Shown here: positions 1 to 9,231 of the stretch, piece after piece
How positions within the stretch are numbered: position 1 is the first letter of the stretch
How the letters are laid out: each line of letters opens with the position of its first letter
Source: Paracoccaceae bacterium
GTDB taxonomy: Bacteria > Pseudomonadota > Alphaproteobacteria > Rhodobacterales > Rhodobacteraceae
DNA: 39,315 bases
Assembly (NCBI GenBank): GCA_029938175.1
Contig: JAPYON010000009.1
Location: forward strand, 1-39,315
Reading direction: 5' to 3'
Position numbers and translations under genes: made by a program
Notes under the pieces: model-generated
What the model was told of the DNA's origin: nothing
The model's input: only the letters and a program-made list of their open reading frames with translations
Database searches by the model: none

Positions 1-6
1 ATATGC

Positions 7-420
7 TTAAAGCGCCGAGCTGAGGCGCGTGAAGGCCTGCAAGCTTTGTGTGCCGTAGAATCTCAGATTCGAATTATTCCGCGTCCAGTTCACCCCAAGC
101 GTCGGATTGAACCCGTAAAACTGTATACCGTCATGCGTGAAGGCCAGCTCTGCCGACAGCCGCCTGTCTTAACGCGCTTCGGTATAGCCGAACATCACGT
201 TCTGGAAATCGGTCTGCGTAAACGCCACTGTCCTCGACAGCGTCATCGGAATGTTATCGAACGACCACGCCGCGCCTTCGCTGCAATATCCACAGCCGCG
301 GAATTCGTATCATTGATAAATGCCCCAAGCGCCGACGAAATCGGCGCAACAACCCGTATAACCGGCAACGCCGAACACATCCTCTCCGGTGCAATCAGCG
401 GCGAAATTGCCCCCTAAACC
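7..420 (-). pseudogene. Remnant of an outer-membrane beta-barrel protein (Slam/DUF560-like C-terminus)
   Basis: One minus-strand frame reads through this stretch with a final stop at 9-7 and two in-frame stops, TAA at 171-169 and TGA at 312-310. After the TAA it reads as alternating barrel-like strands with the elements FTHDGIQFYGFNPTLG and TRNNSNLRFYGTQS. These resemble the last strands of surface lipoprotein assembly modifiers (DUF560), where a GF-P turn is followed by an SN-x-x-x-Y strand. The segment before it (SRTVAFTQTDFQNVMFGYTEAR split by the stop) also has amphipathic strand character. The part nearest the hydrolase is not recognisable. The upstream portion of the gene is gone or overwritten by the neighbouring hydrolase, so this can only be a relic. 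It could instead derive from another porin or autotransporter barrel. Confidence 0.45.
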
Positions 421-1148
421 GAGACATGCCCAATCGCATCCGTGATCGCCACCAGACACTCCGGTGAACTGAAGCTGTGGTTGGCACCCTTAACAAGCGT
501 CAACCGCACGTCTTCGCAATCCACGTGATCCAGCAGCCGCAGCGCCACCTCGCGGGTTACATCCGCATCTTCGGTTCCTTGCAATAAACGCACAGGAAAG
601 GGCAGGGGTAGCGGGCTTTGCAGCACTAACTGGTCCCGCCCGTCCTCGATTAACCTTTTGGTAATAATATAAGGATCGTCCGAATATTCCGACGGCATCT
701 CAACTTGCCCCATCTCCATAATCTCGCCCCGTTGCGCATCGTTAAATCCGGCCCACATGGCCTCGGTGAAATCCGGTGCAGTCGCAATCCCTACAAAACC
801 CTTAACGCGGTCAGGCCTCGCACGGCACACTAGCAGCGAAATCCATCCACCCATAGACGAACCGACCAGCACCTGCGGCCCCGTAGTCAACGCGTCAATC
901 GCAGCCATAGCATCGGCCGCCCAGTCTCCAATACACCCGTTCGTGAAAGCCTCGGATGACGATCCATGCCCCGAATAATCAAACCGCAGAAAGGCCCGCC
1001 CGTTGGCCTTGGCCCAATCCTCAAGGAAAAACGCCTTGGTCCCCTCCATGTCCGACTTGAACCCGCCAAGAAACACCACCCCCGGCCCGTCACCCGCCGT
1101 TCTATGGTACGCGATGCGCCTCTTGTTCGCTTCTAGATATGAAATCAT
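414..1148 (-). CDS. Alpha/beta hydrolase (serine hydrolase, esterase/thioesterase-like)
   Basis: This is a 244-residue soluble alpha/beta hydrolase of the single-domain size typical of ABHD10-like or small esterase proteins. Visible landmarks are the oxyanion strand VVFLGGF near residue 25, the FRFDYSGHG-type strand near 55, and the nucleophile elbow GSSMGG near residue 97. A late Asp in LLQGTEDADV (about 193) and a His in GANHSF (about 223) complete a Ser-Asp-His triad. No signal peptide is visible, so it is probably cytosolic. A GGAGG sequence six bases upstream supports the start. It is divergent from thrS across a 140-base gap that must hold both promoters. The substrate cannot be read from sequence. 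Confidence 0.85.
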   Translation of the reverse strand: MISYLEANKRRIAYHRTAGDGPGVVFLGGFKSDMEGTKAFFLEDWAKANGRAFLRFDYSGHGSSSEAFTNGCIGDWAADAMAAIDALTTGPQVLVGSSMGGWISLLVCRARPDRVKGFVGIATAPDFTEAMWAGFNDAQRGEIMEMGQVEMPSEYSDDPYIITKRLIEDGRDQLVLQSPLPLPFPVRLLQGTEDADVTREVALRLLDHVDCEDVRLTLVKGANHSFSSPECLVAITDAIGHVSV

Positions 1149-1273
1149 CCTTTGCCTCCGCTAATTTCCAAGCACCATGCCTGATCAAGTTTCCCCTCGC
1201 AAGCGGTTGACTTCATGTCTGTGTCGGCTAAACCCCTCACTTCAACATTCGGGCGTTTTGTAGGCGCCAAACA

Positions 1274-1280
1274 AAAGGAG
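1274..1280 (+). promoter_or_regulatory. Ribosome binding site deciding the thrS start
   Basis: AAAGGAG lies eight bases before the ATG at 1289. This supports that ATG over the in-frame GTG at 1280, which would overlap the Shine-Dalgarno sequence itself. Confidence 0.7.
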
Positions 1281-1288
1281 TGCCAGCC

Positions 1289-3235
1289 ATGGCCAATATA
1301 ACTGTATCCCTCCCCGACGGCGCGAAACGCGAATATCCAGCGGGTATCACAGGGGGCGAGATCGCCGCAGACATCTCCAAATCCCTCGGAAAAGCAGCCT
1401 TCGCCTGTGCCATCGACGGCACATTCAGCGACCTGTCGATCCCGATAACTGCGGACACGGATTTCCAAATTTACACCGCCAAAGACGAAAAACAAGCGTT
1501 GGAACTCATCCGCCACGACGCGGCCCACATCATGGCGCGTGCAGTGCAGGAACTTTGGCCTGACGTGAAAGTCACCATTGGCCCCGTCATCAAAAACGGC
1601 TGGTATTACGATTTTGACCGCGAAGAACCGTTCACTCCCGAAGACCTGATCACCATCGAAAAAAAGATGCGCGAGATCATCAACAAACGCGAGCCAGTCA
1701 CAACCGAAGTATGGGACCGCGACCGCGCGATAAAATTCTACGAGGCCAACAACGAGCCATACAAGGTCGAGCTTATCAACAGCATTCCGGGCGATGAAGA
1801 CCTGCGTATGTACTGGCACGGCCATTGGCAAGATCTCTGTCGTGGGCCACACCTTGTCCACACCGGCCAAGTTCCGGCCGACAGTTTCAAGCTGATGTCG
1901 ATTGCTGGTGCCTATTGGCGCGGCGATAGCAATAACGCCATGCTGCAACGTATTTACGGCGTGGCATTCTGCAACAAAAATGACCTTAAAGCGCATCTGT
2001 TTATGCTGGAAGAGGCCTCCAAGCGCGACCACCGCAAACTTGGCCGCGAGATGGACTTGTTCCATATTCAGGAAGAAGCTCCCGGCATGGTGTTCTGGCA
2101 CCCGAACGGCTGGACATTATACCGTGTACTGCAAGACTACATGCGTCGTCGTCAGATTGCCGACGGCTATCAGGAAATCAACACCCCGCAAGTCGTGGAC
2201 CGCAAATTATGGGAGGCATCTGGCCACTGGGAGAAGTACCGCGAGAATATGTTCATCACCGAGATTGATGAAGAACATGCCAACGAAAAGCGGGTTAACG
2301 CGCTGAAACCGATGAACTGCCCGTGCCACGTGCAGGTCTATAATCAAGGTTTGAAATCTTACCGTGATCTACCGCTACGGCTTGCCGAATTCGGGTCCTG
2401 CCACCGTTACGAAAGCTCGGGCTCCATGCACGGTCTGATGCGGGTTCGCGGTTTTACGCAGGACGATGCGCATATTTTCTGCACCGAAGACCAGATTTCG
2501 GCCGAGACCAAGAAGTTCATCGAACTTCTTTCGTCGGTTTATAAAGACCTCGGTTTTGAGAAATTCGACATCAAATTCTCGACCCGCCCCGACGTTCGCG
2601 CCGGATCCGACGAGGTTTGGGACAAAGCCGAAGCTGCCCTTGAAGGCGCGATCAAAGCGCTTGATCTGCCGTACGAGCTCGACGAAGGAGAGGGGGCTTT
2701 TTATGGCCCGAAACTCGATTTCAAACTGACTGATGCGATCGGTCGCGAATGGCAACTTGGTACATTTCAGGCAGATTTCGTGCTTCCGGAACGCCTTGAG
2801 GCTGAATACATCGGGGAAGACGGGCAAAAACACACGCCTGTCATGCTTCACCGCGCGACCCTTGGTTCCTTTGAGCGGTTTATCGGTGTATTGATCGAAA
2901 ACTACGCCGGTAAATTCCCGCTCTGGCTGGCCCCGCGTCAGATTGTGGTGGCCTCGATTGTGTCCGATGCGGATGATTGGGTGAACGAGGTTGTCGCGAG
3001 CCTAAAAGCCAAGGGCCTTCGCGCCGAGGCGGACACCCGCAATGAAAAGATCAACTACAAGGTTCGCGAGCACTCGTTGGGCAAGGTTCCGGTTCTCCTT
3101 GCGATCGGTATGCGCGAGGTCGAAGAAAAGACCGTTTCAATGCGTCGCCTTGGCGATAAAGGTTCCAAGGTTATGTCCGCAGACGAGGCAATCGAGATTT
3201 TGGCGCAAGAGGCCCTTGCGCCCGATCTGAAATAA
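1289..3235 (+). CDS. thrS: Threonine--tRNA ligase
   Basis: ThrRS charges tRNA-Thr with threonine in the cytosol. The 648-residue product has the full bacterial domain order. A TGS domain spans about residues 1-62. The N2 editing domain follows with the HxxxH pair in RHDAAH (His76 and His80) and the Cys of LCRGPHL. The class II catalytic core contains the zinc-ligand motif MNCPCH, motif 2 with RYESSG and the [13 protein letters not shown] segment, and a late GSFERFIG motif 3. A C-terminal anticodon-binding domain begins near [10 protein letters not shown]. Length matches the E. coli enzyme closely. A hydrolase gene follows one base after the stop codon. I see no T-box leader. Assignment is secure. 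Confidence 0.98.
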   Translation: MANITVSLPDGAKREYPAGITGGEIAADISKSLGKAAFACAIDGTFSDLSIPITADTDFQIYTAKDEKQALELIRHDAAHIMARAVQELWPDVKVTIGPVIKNGWYYDFDREEPFTPEDLITIEKKMREIINKREPVTTEVWDRDRAIKFYEANNEPYKVELINSIPGDEDLRMYWHGHWQDLCRGPHLVHTGQVPADSFKLMSIAGAYWRGDSNNAMLQRIYGVAFCNKNDLKAHLFMLEEASKRDHRKLGREMDLFHIQEEAPGMVFWHPNGWTLYRVLQDYMRRRQIADGYQEINTPQVVDRKLWEASGHWEKYRENMFITEIDEEHANEKRVNALKPMNCPCHVQVYNQGLKSYRDLPLRLAEFGSCHRYESSGSMHGLMRVRGFTQDDAHIFCTEDQISAETKKFIELLSSVYKDLGFEKFDIKFSTRPDVRAGSDEVWDKAEAALEGAIKALDLPYELDEGEGAFYGPKLDFKLTDAIGREWQLGTFQADFVLPERLEAEYIGEDGQKHTPVMLHRATLGSFERFIGVLIENYAGKFPLWLAPRQIVVASIVSDADDWVNEVVASLKAKGLRAEADTRNEKINYKVREHSLGKVPVLLAIGMREVEEKTVSMRRLGDKGSKVMSADEAIEILAQEALAPDLK

Positions 3236-3236
3236 C

Positions 3237-3839
3237 ATGGAAACGGTCATCATCTTGCACGGGTTGGGGCGTTCGCTAGCCTCGATGCAGCGGATGGCGA
3301 AGTACGTCGAAGAGGCTGGATTTGCCCCCGTCCTCATCGACTATCCATCCAGCACAACAACGATTGAAAGTCTGGCCAACGGTCTCTTTAAACAATTGCC
3401 AGAAAGCGGGACCATACATTTCGTTGGTCACTCGTTAGGGGGTATTCTGTCGGTTCGCATCGCCAAAATGCTGCCTGCCGCGCGCCGAGGCCGGATTGTA
3501 CAAATTGGTGCTCCGAATTTTGGCAGCGAAGTCGCCGAACGTATCGCCGTGTTTGGTAAACTCATGGGCCCTGCCTTGGCTGAACTGGCCCCGCATTCTG
3601 GCGAAGCCGTCGAGGGGCTGGACATCGGCGCAATCGCCGGAACCGCTGCAATTCCGGCCTATGGCTTGCTTACCGGCATCGAGGGCAAAAACGACGGAAA
3701 AGTTTCCATCGCCAGCGCCTGGGGCAACGCCGCCGAGGACAAACGCATCGCCTTGCCCGTCGCCCACAGCATCATGATGCAAGATCGTCGCGTAATAGAC
3801 GCCACGGTCAACTTCCTAAAAACCGACAAATTCTCGTAG
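3237..3839 (+). CDS. Lipase-like alpha/beta hydrolase coupled to thrS
   Basis: This is a 200-residue alpha/beta hydrolase whose ATG begins one base after the thrS stop, so the two genes are probably cotranscribed and translationally coupled. It opens with the oxyanion-hole strand VIILHGLGRS. The nucleophile elbow is GHSLGG near residue 64, and the late ALPVAHSIMM segment supplies the probable catalytic His. The short PALAELAPHSGE region resembles the lid of small triacylglycerol-lipase or PGAP1-like proteins often annotated as alpha/beta fold hydrolases. No signal peptide or transmembrane segment is evident. The substrate is unknown, and linkage to thrS need not imply a functional link. Confidence 0.85.
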   Translation: METVIILHGLGRSLASMQRMAKYVEEAGFAPVLIDYPSSTTTIESLANGLFKQLPESGTIHFVGHSLGGILSVRIAKMLPAARRGRIVQIGAPNFGSEVAERIAVFGKLMGPALAELAPHSGEAVEGLDIGAIAGTAAIPAYGLLTGIEGKNDGKVSIASAWGNAAEDKRIALPVAHSIMMQDRRVIDATVNFLKTDKFS

Positions 3840-3893
3840 GCTGCGTGGTCCGCATACACCTTCCCTCGCCAAAAGTTAACGCCCTGCGCCCCT

Positions 3894-6800
3894 CTAGAAT
3901 TCCTCGACCCGCATCACCCCGTCTATGTGCTTGATCGCGCTTTTGATCTTGGTATTTATCGGGTAATTTTCAGGCAGCGTAATCTCTACTTCGCCCGGCA
4001 ATTCCGGATGCACCAACACCAGATTCACAGGGCCTTTAACCGCCCGCGTTCCGTCATTTCCAGCCAGCCGCGTTGCAATCGAGGGCACTGCCTCAGTATC
4101 GCTCAGAAACACCCGAAGCCCAATTGACGCGGCATTTTCTACAGCTATATCAATAGGTTGAAAGCCACGAGCCAGAAGTTTAAGCTGCCCACTTTGCATG
4201 TCAGCTTCAATCGGCATCACGACTTTTTCGCCCGCCTTCAAAATGTCTTGCGCAGCCTCCAGCACGTCCGAGAAAACCGTCACCTCATAGTGCCCGCTAG
4301 GATCCGACAACGCGATGAAAGCAAAACGATTTCCCCGCGCAGACTTACGAATTTGCACCGAAGAAATCGTCCCCGCCATCTTGGTTCCGATTCTGCGCCC
4401 CTCAGCCTTGCGTGTGACCTCCTCCAAAGTCAAAACCCGCTCCCGTTTCAGGGCCGGCATATAGTCATCCAGCGGGTGTCCGGTCAGGTAAAACCCGAAT
4501 GCCGTATGCTCTTGCGTAAGGCGCTCCTCAGCCTCCCAATCATCGGGCATCGGCAGGCGAGGGGGCGGCAAATCTTCGCCACTATCCCCAAACAAGCTGC
4601 TTTGGTTCGAGTTCTTATCGTCATGGCAAGCTGCCGAATACGAAACCAATTTATCCAGACTTTTTAATGCTTTAAGTCTGTTTCCGTCAAGCTGGTCAAA
4701 GGCCCCGGAACGCGCCAACATTTCTAATGGGCGCTTGCCAACACGCTTCAGATCAACGCGCCGTGCAAAGTCAAACAGGTCTTTAAAAAAACCACCCTCA
4801 TCTCGCGCCGAGGTGATTAACCGCATCGCCTCTCTGCCGACGTTTTTCAACCCGCCAAGCCCGTAAACCACCTTGCTATCCGTGACGCTAAACTCGGCAC
4901 GGGAACGGTTCACGCAGGGTGGAGTAATCTCGATTCCCAACCCGCCACGCCCGACCGTTTTTCGCACATCATCGGCGTAAACCGCCAACTTGTCGGTCAG
5001 GTGAATATCGCAGTTCATAACGCCAGCCATGAACTCAACCGGATAGTTCGCCTTCAACCAAGCGGTCTGGTAAGACACCACCGCATAGGCCGCCGCGTGG
5101 GATTTGTTGAATCCGTAATTGGCAAATTTCTCTAGCAAGTCAAAGACTTCGGTTGCCTTCTTCGCATCAACGCCGTTCTTTGCAGCACCCGCCGTGAACT
5201 TCGGGCGCTCTGCATCCATCGCCTCTTTGATCTTCTTACCCATCGCACGACGCAGCATGTCGGCACCGCCCAGCGTGTATCCCGCCATCTCCTGCGCGAT
5301 CTGCATAACCTGTTCTTGATAAACGATAATTCCTTGGGTTTCATCCAGTAAATGGTCGATCGAGGGATGCAGATGATCCCGTTCACTGCGCCCGTTTTTC
5401 ACGTCGCAAAACTTTGGAATATTTTCCATCGGGCCGGGTCGATACAGGGCCACCAGCGCAATTATATCCTCGATACAGTTGGGCTTCATCTGGCGAAGGG
5501 CATCCATCATGCCCGTGCTCTCCACCTGAAAAACCGCGACTGTTTTGGCCGAGGCATACAGATCGTAAGTTTTCTCGTCGTCCAGCGGGATCGCCCCTAT
5601 GTCGATGTTGATGTCGCGCCGTTTCAACAGGTCCAGCGCGTTTTGAATGACGGTCAGGGTCTTCAACCCTAGGAAGTCGAACTTCACCAACCCTGCAGGT
5701 TCCACCCATTTCATGTTGAACTGGGTCGCAGGCATATCCGAGCGCGGGTCCTTATAAAGCGGCACTAACTCGTCCAATGGACGGTCGCCGATAACCACCC
5801 CCGCCGCGTGGGTTGAGGCGTTTCGCAACAGCCCCTCGACCTGTTGGGCATAATCCAGCAGGCGCGTCACGACTTCTTCGTCGCGGGCCATTTCTTTCAA
5901 GCGGGGTTCATCCTTTAGCGCCTGTTCAATACTCACAGGCTTAACGCCATCAACGGGTATCAGCTTTGAAAGGCGGTCTACTTGCCCGTATGGCATCTGC
6001 AAAACACGACCGATATCGCGCACGGCGGCCTTGGATAGCAAGGCTCCGAACGTGATGATCTGGGCGACCTTGTCGCGCCCGTACTTTTTCTGCACGTATT
6101 GGATAACCTCTTCGCGGCGATCCATGCAAAAGTCGATGTCGAAGTCGGGCATGGATACACGTTCAGGGTTTAGGAACCGCTCGAACAGCAAGGAATATCG
6201 CAAGGGGTCAAGATCGGTGATCGTTAACGAATATGCCACCAGAGAACCAGCGCCCGATCCACGGCCTGGTCCAACGGGGATGTGTTGCTCTTTGGACCAT
6301 TTGATGAAATCGGCGACGATCAGAAAATAGCCGGGGAACCCCATATTTTCGATCACGTTCAGCTCGAAATCCAGTCGTTTTTTATATTCTTCGACGCTAG
6401 TCGCATGTGGAATAACGGCGAGGCGGGCCTTTAACCCTTCATGCGCCAGATCACGCAAGGCCTCGACTTCATTGTCGGCGAATTTAGGCAGGATGGGATC
6501 ACGCAGGTAGGCCTTGAACGCACAGCGCTGGGCGATCTCGATGGTGTTGATAATCGCTTCGGGAAGGTCGACAAACAGTTTTTCCATCTCTTCGGGCGTT
6601 TTGAAGTAATGCTCTGGCGTCAGCTGGCGTCGTGGTTCCTGTTGGTCAACATACGCCCCGTCGCCAATGCAGATCAGCGCATCGTGGGCGGCGTACATCT
6701 CGCGTTTGGGAAAGTACACATCGTTGGTTGCGACAAGGGGGATATTTAGGTCATAGGCGAGTTGCACAAACCCCGGTTCGGTGGCGTTTTCCTCAGCTGT

Positions 6801-7358
6801 TCTGGTGTCATCTCCCATCGGGTGGCGCTGGATTTCCATATATAGGCGATCCGTGAAAAGACGTTGGAAATGCTCGGTCAACAGGCGTGCCTTGTCGCGC
6901 TGCCCGTCTTGCAACAACTGCCCCACCGGACCGAGAGCACCACCCGTCAAACAGATCAGCCCGTCCGCATGTTTCGACAGTTGCTCCATGGTGATATGCG
7001 GTAACTCATCACCGCATTCCAGAAAGTTACAACTGTTCAACTTCATCAGGTTTTCATAGCCACGCTCGTTCTGGGCAAGCAAAACGATGCTTTTGGGGGC
7101 GGGATCGCGATCTCCGGAATTTGAAGCAGTTTCAAATTTAATTTGAAGTTGGCATCCGATAATCGGCTGGATTCCCGCTTTGGATGCGGTTTCCGAAAAC
7201 TCCAGCGCCCCGAACATGTTCCCCGAATCCGTAACCGCAACCGCTGGCATATGCCAATCCACACACATTTGAGGCAAATTTTTAAGAAAAATAGCGCCTT
7301 CCAGCAAGGAATAAGCCGAGTGCAGGCGCAGGTGAATGAATCGGGGAGTATTTTTCAT
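3894..7358 (-). CDS. dnaE: DNA polymerase III subunit alpha (replicative polymerase)
   Basis: DnaE is the catalytic subunit of the replicative DNA polymerase III core. The 1154-residue protein has an N-terminal PHP domain beginning [17 protein letters not shown]. The palm domain carries the catalytic acidic motif PDFDIDF near residue 400 after [16 protein letters not shown]. The finger region contains [20 protein letters not shown], and a C-terminal OB fold includes [15 protein letters not shown]. Length is typical for DnaE1 (about 1150-1180), which argues against the shorter error-prone DnaE2/ImuC type. The SD at the start is weak (CAGG directly before the ATG). It is divergent from the purine operon and convergent with the lipase-like gene. 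Confidence 0.97.
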   Translation of the reverse strand: MKNTPRFIHLRLHSAYSLLEGAIFLKNLPQMCVDWHMPAVAVTDSGNMFGALEFSETASKAGIQPIIGCQLQIKFETASNSGDRDPAPKSIVLLAQNERGYENLMKLNSCNFLECGDELPHITMEQLSKHADGLICLTGGALGPVGQLLQDGQRDKARLLTEHFQRLFTDRLYMEIQRHPMGDDTRTAEENATEPGFVQLAYDLNIPLVATNDVYFPKREMYAAHDALICIGDGAYVDQQEPRRQLTPEHYFKTPEEMEKLFVDLPEAIINTIEIAQRCAFKAYLRDPILPKFADNEVEALRDLAHEGLKARLAVIPHATSVEEYKKRLDFELNVIENMGFPGYFLIVADFIKWSKEQHIPVGPGRGSGAGSLVAYSLTITDLDPLRYSLLFERFLNPERVSMPDFDIDFCMDRREEVIQYVQKKYGRDKVAQIITFGALLSKAAVRDIGRVLQMPYGQVDRLSKLIPVDGVKPVSIEQALKDEPRLKEMARDEEVVTRLLDYAQQVEGLLRNASTHAAGVVIGDRPLDELVPLYKDPRSDMPATQFNMKWVEPAGLVKFDFLGLKTLTVIQNALDLLKRRDINIDIGAIPLDDEKTYDLYASAKTVAVFQVESTGMMDALRQMKPNCIEDIIALVALYRPGPMENIPKFCDVKNGRSERDHLHPSIDHLLDETQGIIVYQEQVMQIAQEMAGYTLGGADMLRRAMGKKIKEAMDAERPKFTAGAAKNGVDAKKATEVFDLLEKFANYGFNKSHAAAYAVVSYQTAWLKANYPVEFMAGVMNCDIHLTDKLAVYADDVRKTVGRGGLGIEITPPCVNRSRAEFSVTDSKVVYGLGGLKNVGREAMRLITSARDEGGFFKDLFDFARRVDLKRVGKRPLEMLARSGAFDQLDGNRLKALKSLDKLVSYSAACHDDKNSNQSSLFGDSGEDLPPPRLPMPDDWEAEERLTQEHTAFGFYLTGHPLDDYMPALKRERVLTLEEVTRKAEGRRIGTKMAGTISSVQIRKSARGNRFAFIALSDPSGHYEVTVFSDVLEAAQDILKAGEKVVMPIEADMQSGQLKLLARGFQPIDIAVENAASIGLRVFLSDTEAVPSIATRLAGNDGTRAVKGPVNLVLVHPELPGEVEITLPENYPINTKIKSAIKHIDGVMRVEEF

Positions 7359-7474
7359 CCTGTCAAGTTAGCCCAGCCGACCCTTCGGTTAAAGAGGGGG
7401 AATGGGATGAAATTTACCTTGCTGATTTCGCCGCTCTGAGGCTTGATAGGGTGAACAATAAAAATGGGGAAGTT

Positions 7475-7822
7475 ATGGGACGTCTAACGACACATGTTCT
7501 CGACACCGGGCTGGGCAAACCTGCGCAAGGTTTGCGCATCGAGTTGTACCGTCTGGGAGCGAGTCGAGAAAAGCTGCTGGAAACGATAACCAGCGGCGAC
7601 GGCCGTTGCGATGCTCCGCTGCTGGATTTTGACGCGTTCTCCTTTGGTGAATACGAACTGGTGTTCCATGCGGGCGACTATATGGACAGCACCGGTCAGG
7701 ATTTGCCCTCGCCCAAATTCCTTAACGTAATCCCGCTGCGCTTCGGTATTTCTGAGGACACACATTACCACGTACCGCTATTGTTGTCGGCGTTTGGTTA
7801 TTCAACATACAGAGGCAGCTAA
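7475..7822 (+). CDS. uraH: 5-hydroxyisourate hydrolase (transthyretin-like)
   Basis: HIU hydrolase converts 5-hydroxyisourate, the product of urate oxidation, to OHCU in purine catabolism. From the ATG at 7475 the protein is 115 residues, the usual family size. It shows the N-terminal [13 protein letters not shown] segment with a catalytic His, a central Arg-containing strand, HYHVPLLLS with the second His, and the diagnostic C-terminal YRGS. An in-frame GTG at 7451 would add eight residues, but GGGGAAG just before 7475 favours the later start. Its stop overlaps the xdhA start as TAATG. It is the first gene of the purine operon. Urate oxidase and OHCU decarboxylase are not in the window. Confidence 0.93.
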   Translation: MGRLTTHVLDTGLGKPAQGLRIELYRLGASREKLLETITSGDGRCDAPLLDFDAFSFGEYELVFHAGDYMDSTGQDLPSPKFLNVIPLRFGISEDTHYHVPLLLSAFGYSTYRGS

Positions 7823-9231
7823 TGGGGCAAATACGGTTTCTTCTGAATGGTGTGGATGTGATTCTAGACGATCCGAACCCAACCGAAACCTTGCTGGATT
7901 ACTTGCGTGAAAACCGCAAGCTGACGGGCACCAAAGAAGGCTGCAACGAAGGTGATTGCGGCGCATGCACGGTGTCTGTCGCGGCACTTGAGGGTGGGCG
8001 TTTGATTCACCGTGCGCTGAACGCCTGCATTTTGTTCCTACCGCAGATACATGGTAAATCTATCCGCACGGTCGAGGGAATTTCTGCTCCGGATGGGCGC
8101 TTGCATCCGGTTCAAACTGCGATGGTAAAATTTCACGGCTCGCAATGCGGTTTCTGCACGCCGGGGTTTATTATGTCGATGTATACCGCACACCGCGATG
8201 GACGACAGGATTTTGACGATGTGCTGGCTGGAAACCTTTGTCGTTGCACGGGCTATGCGCCAATTATCCGCGCTGCCGAGACTGCCTCGAAGCAACCGCA
8301 GCCGGATTGGTTGACGGACGAGGCGGAACGCTTGCAAGCAATGGCTGGCGGTGATATCACGCTGGACGGCGCGTTTCTGCCTGTAACATTAGACAGCTTT
8401 GCGGATTGGTACGTCGAGAACCCCGATGCTACTATTATAGGTGGCGCCACCGATCTTGGATTGTGGGTAACCAAACTGATGCGTAACCTGCTGCCCACCG
8501 TATTTATTCATCGCCTCCAGGATTTGCAAACCATTGAAATAACCGAAGATGGCATTCGTATCGGCGCAGGAGTAACCGTTGCACGTGTGCGCGGGGCTAT
8601 GGTTGATCGTCATGCAGATTTCGCCGAGATGCTGCGCCGTTATGGCTCCGTTCAGGTGCGTAACTCGGCAACGATTGGCGGTAATATCGCGAACGGCTCG
8701 CCTATCGGGGACACCCCGCCGCCGCTAATTGCATTGGGCACAACGCTGACGCTGCGACGTGGATCCAAGCGTCGCGAGGTGCTGTTAGAGGATTTCTTTG
8801 TCGCTTATGGCAAACAGAACCGCCAAGCTGGCGAGTTCGTCGAAAGCCTGTTCATACCGAACCAGCCCGACACACTTGCCTGTTACAAAATTTCAAAACG
8901 CTTCGATCAGGACATTTCAGCCCTTTGCGGCGCTTTTAATATCACGGTAGAAAACGGTATGGTCACCACCGCCTGCATCGCTTTTGGAGGTATGGCGGCC
9001 ACGCCCAAGCGATCTGCGAAGGTTGAAGCGGCTTTGGTTGGGCAGCCTTGGACAGAGGCCAGCGTGAACACAGCCTGCGATGCTTTTGCCGAAGATTTCA
9101 CTCCGTTAAGCGATGTACGCGGCAGCTCTGACTACCGGCTTCGCACAGCGAAAAACCTATTACGCAGATATTTCCACGAAAGCACGAACCCGTTGACCGA
9201 GACCCGAATCGTAGGGAGGGGCGTCGCATGA
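7822..9231 (+). CDS. xdhA: Xanthine dehydrogenase small subunit (2Fe-2S and FAD)
   Basis: XdhA carries the iron-sulfur clusters and FAD that pass electrons from the molybdenum centre to NAD. The 469-residue product starts with a ferredoxin-like domain with cluster cysteines 41, 46, 49 and 69 (CNEGDCGAC). The helical second cluster domain has CGFC at 109-112 and CRC at 140-142. An FAD-binding domain from about residue 185 contains IIGGATDLGLWV and NSATIGGNIANGSPIGD, followed by the CO-dehydrogenase flavoprotein C-terminal domain. Size and order match the bacterial XdhA of Rhodobacter capsulatus. It overlaps uraH by one base and xdhB by four (ATGA). Confidence 0.96.
   Translation: MGQIRFLLNGVDVILDDPNPTETLLDYLRENRKLTGTKEGCNEGDCGACTVSVAALEGGRLIHRALNACILFLPQIHGKSIRTVEGISAPDGRLHPVQTAMVKFHGSQCGFCTPGFIMSMYTAHRDGRQDFDDVLAGNLCRCTGYAPIIRAAETASKQPQPDWLTDEAERLQAMAGGDITLDGAFLPVTLDSFADWYVENPDATIIGGATDLGLWVTKLMRNLLPTVFIHRLQDLQTIEITEDGIRIGAGVTVARVRGAMVDRHADFAEMLRRYGSVQVRNSATIGGNIANGSPIGDTPPPLIALGTTLTLRRGSKRREVLLEDFFVAYGKQNRQAGEFVESLFIPNQPDTLACYKISKRFDQDISALCGAFNITVENGMVTTACIAFGGMAATPKRSAKVEAALVGQPWTEASVNTACDAFAEDFTPLSDVRGSSDYRLRTAKNLLRRYFHESTNPLTETRIVGRGVA

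Noticed and set aside
46-417. 123-codon plus-strand open frame
   Set aside because: No SD and no recognisable family; the opposite strand holds a better explanation, a barrel-protein remnant.
1145-2101. 318-codon minus-strand open frame
   Set aside because: Antisense to thrS, whose domains are complete; composition is that of a mirror frame.
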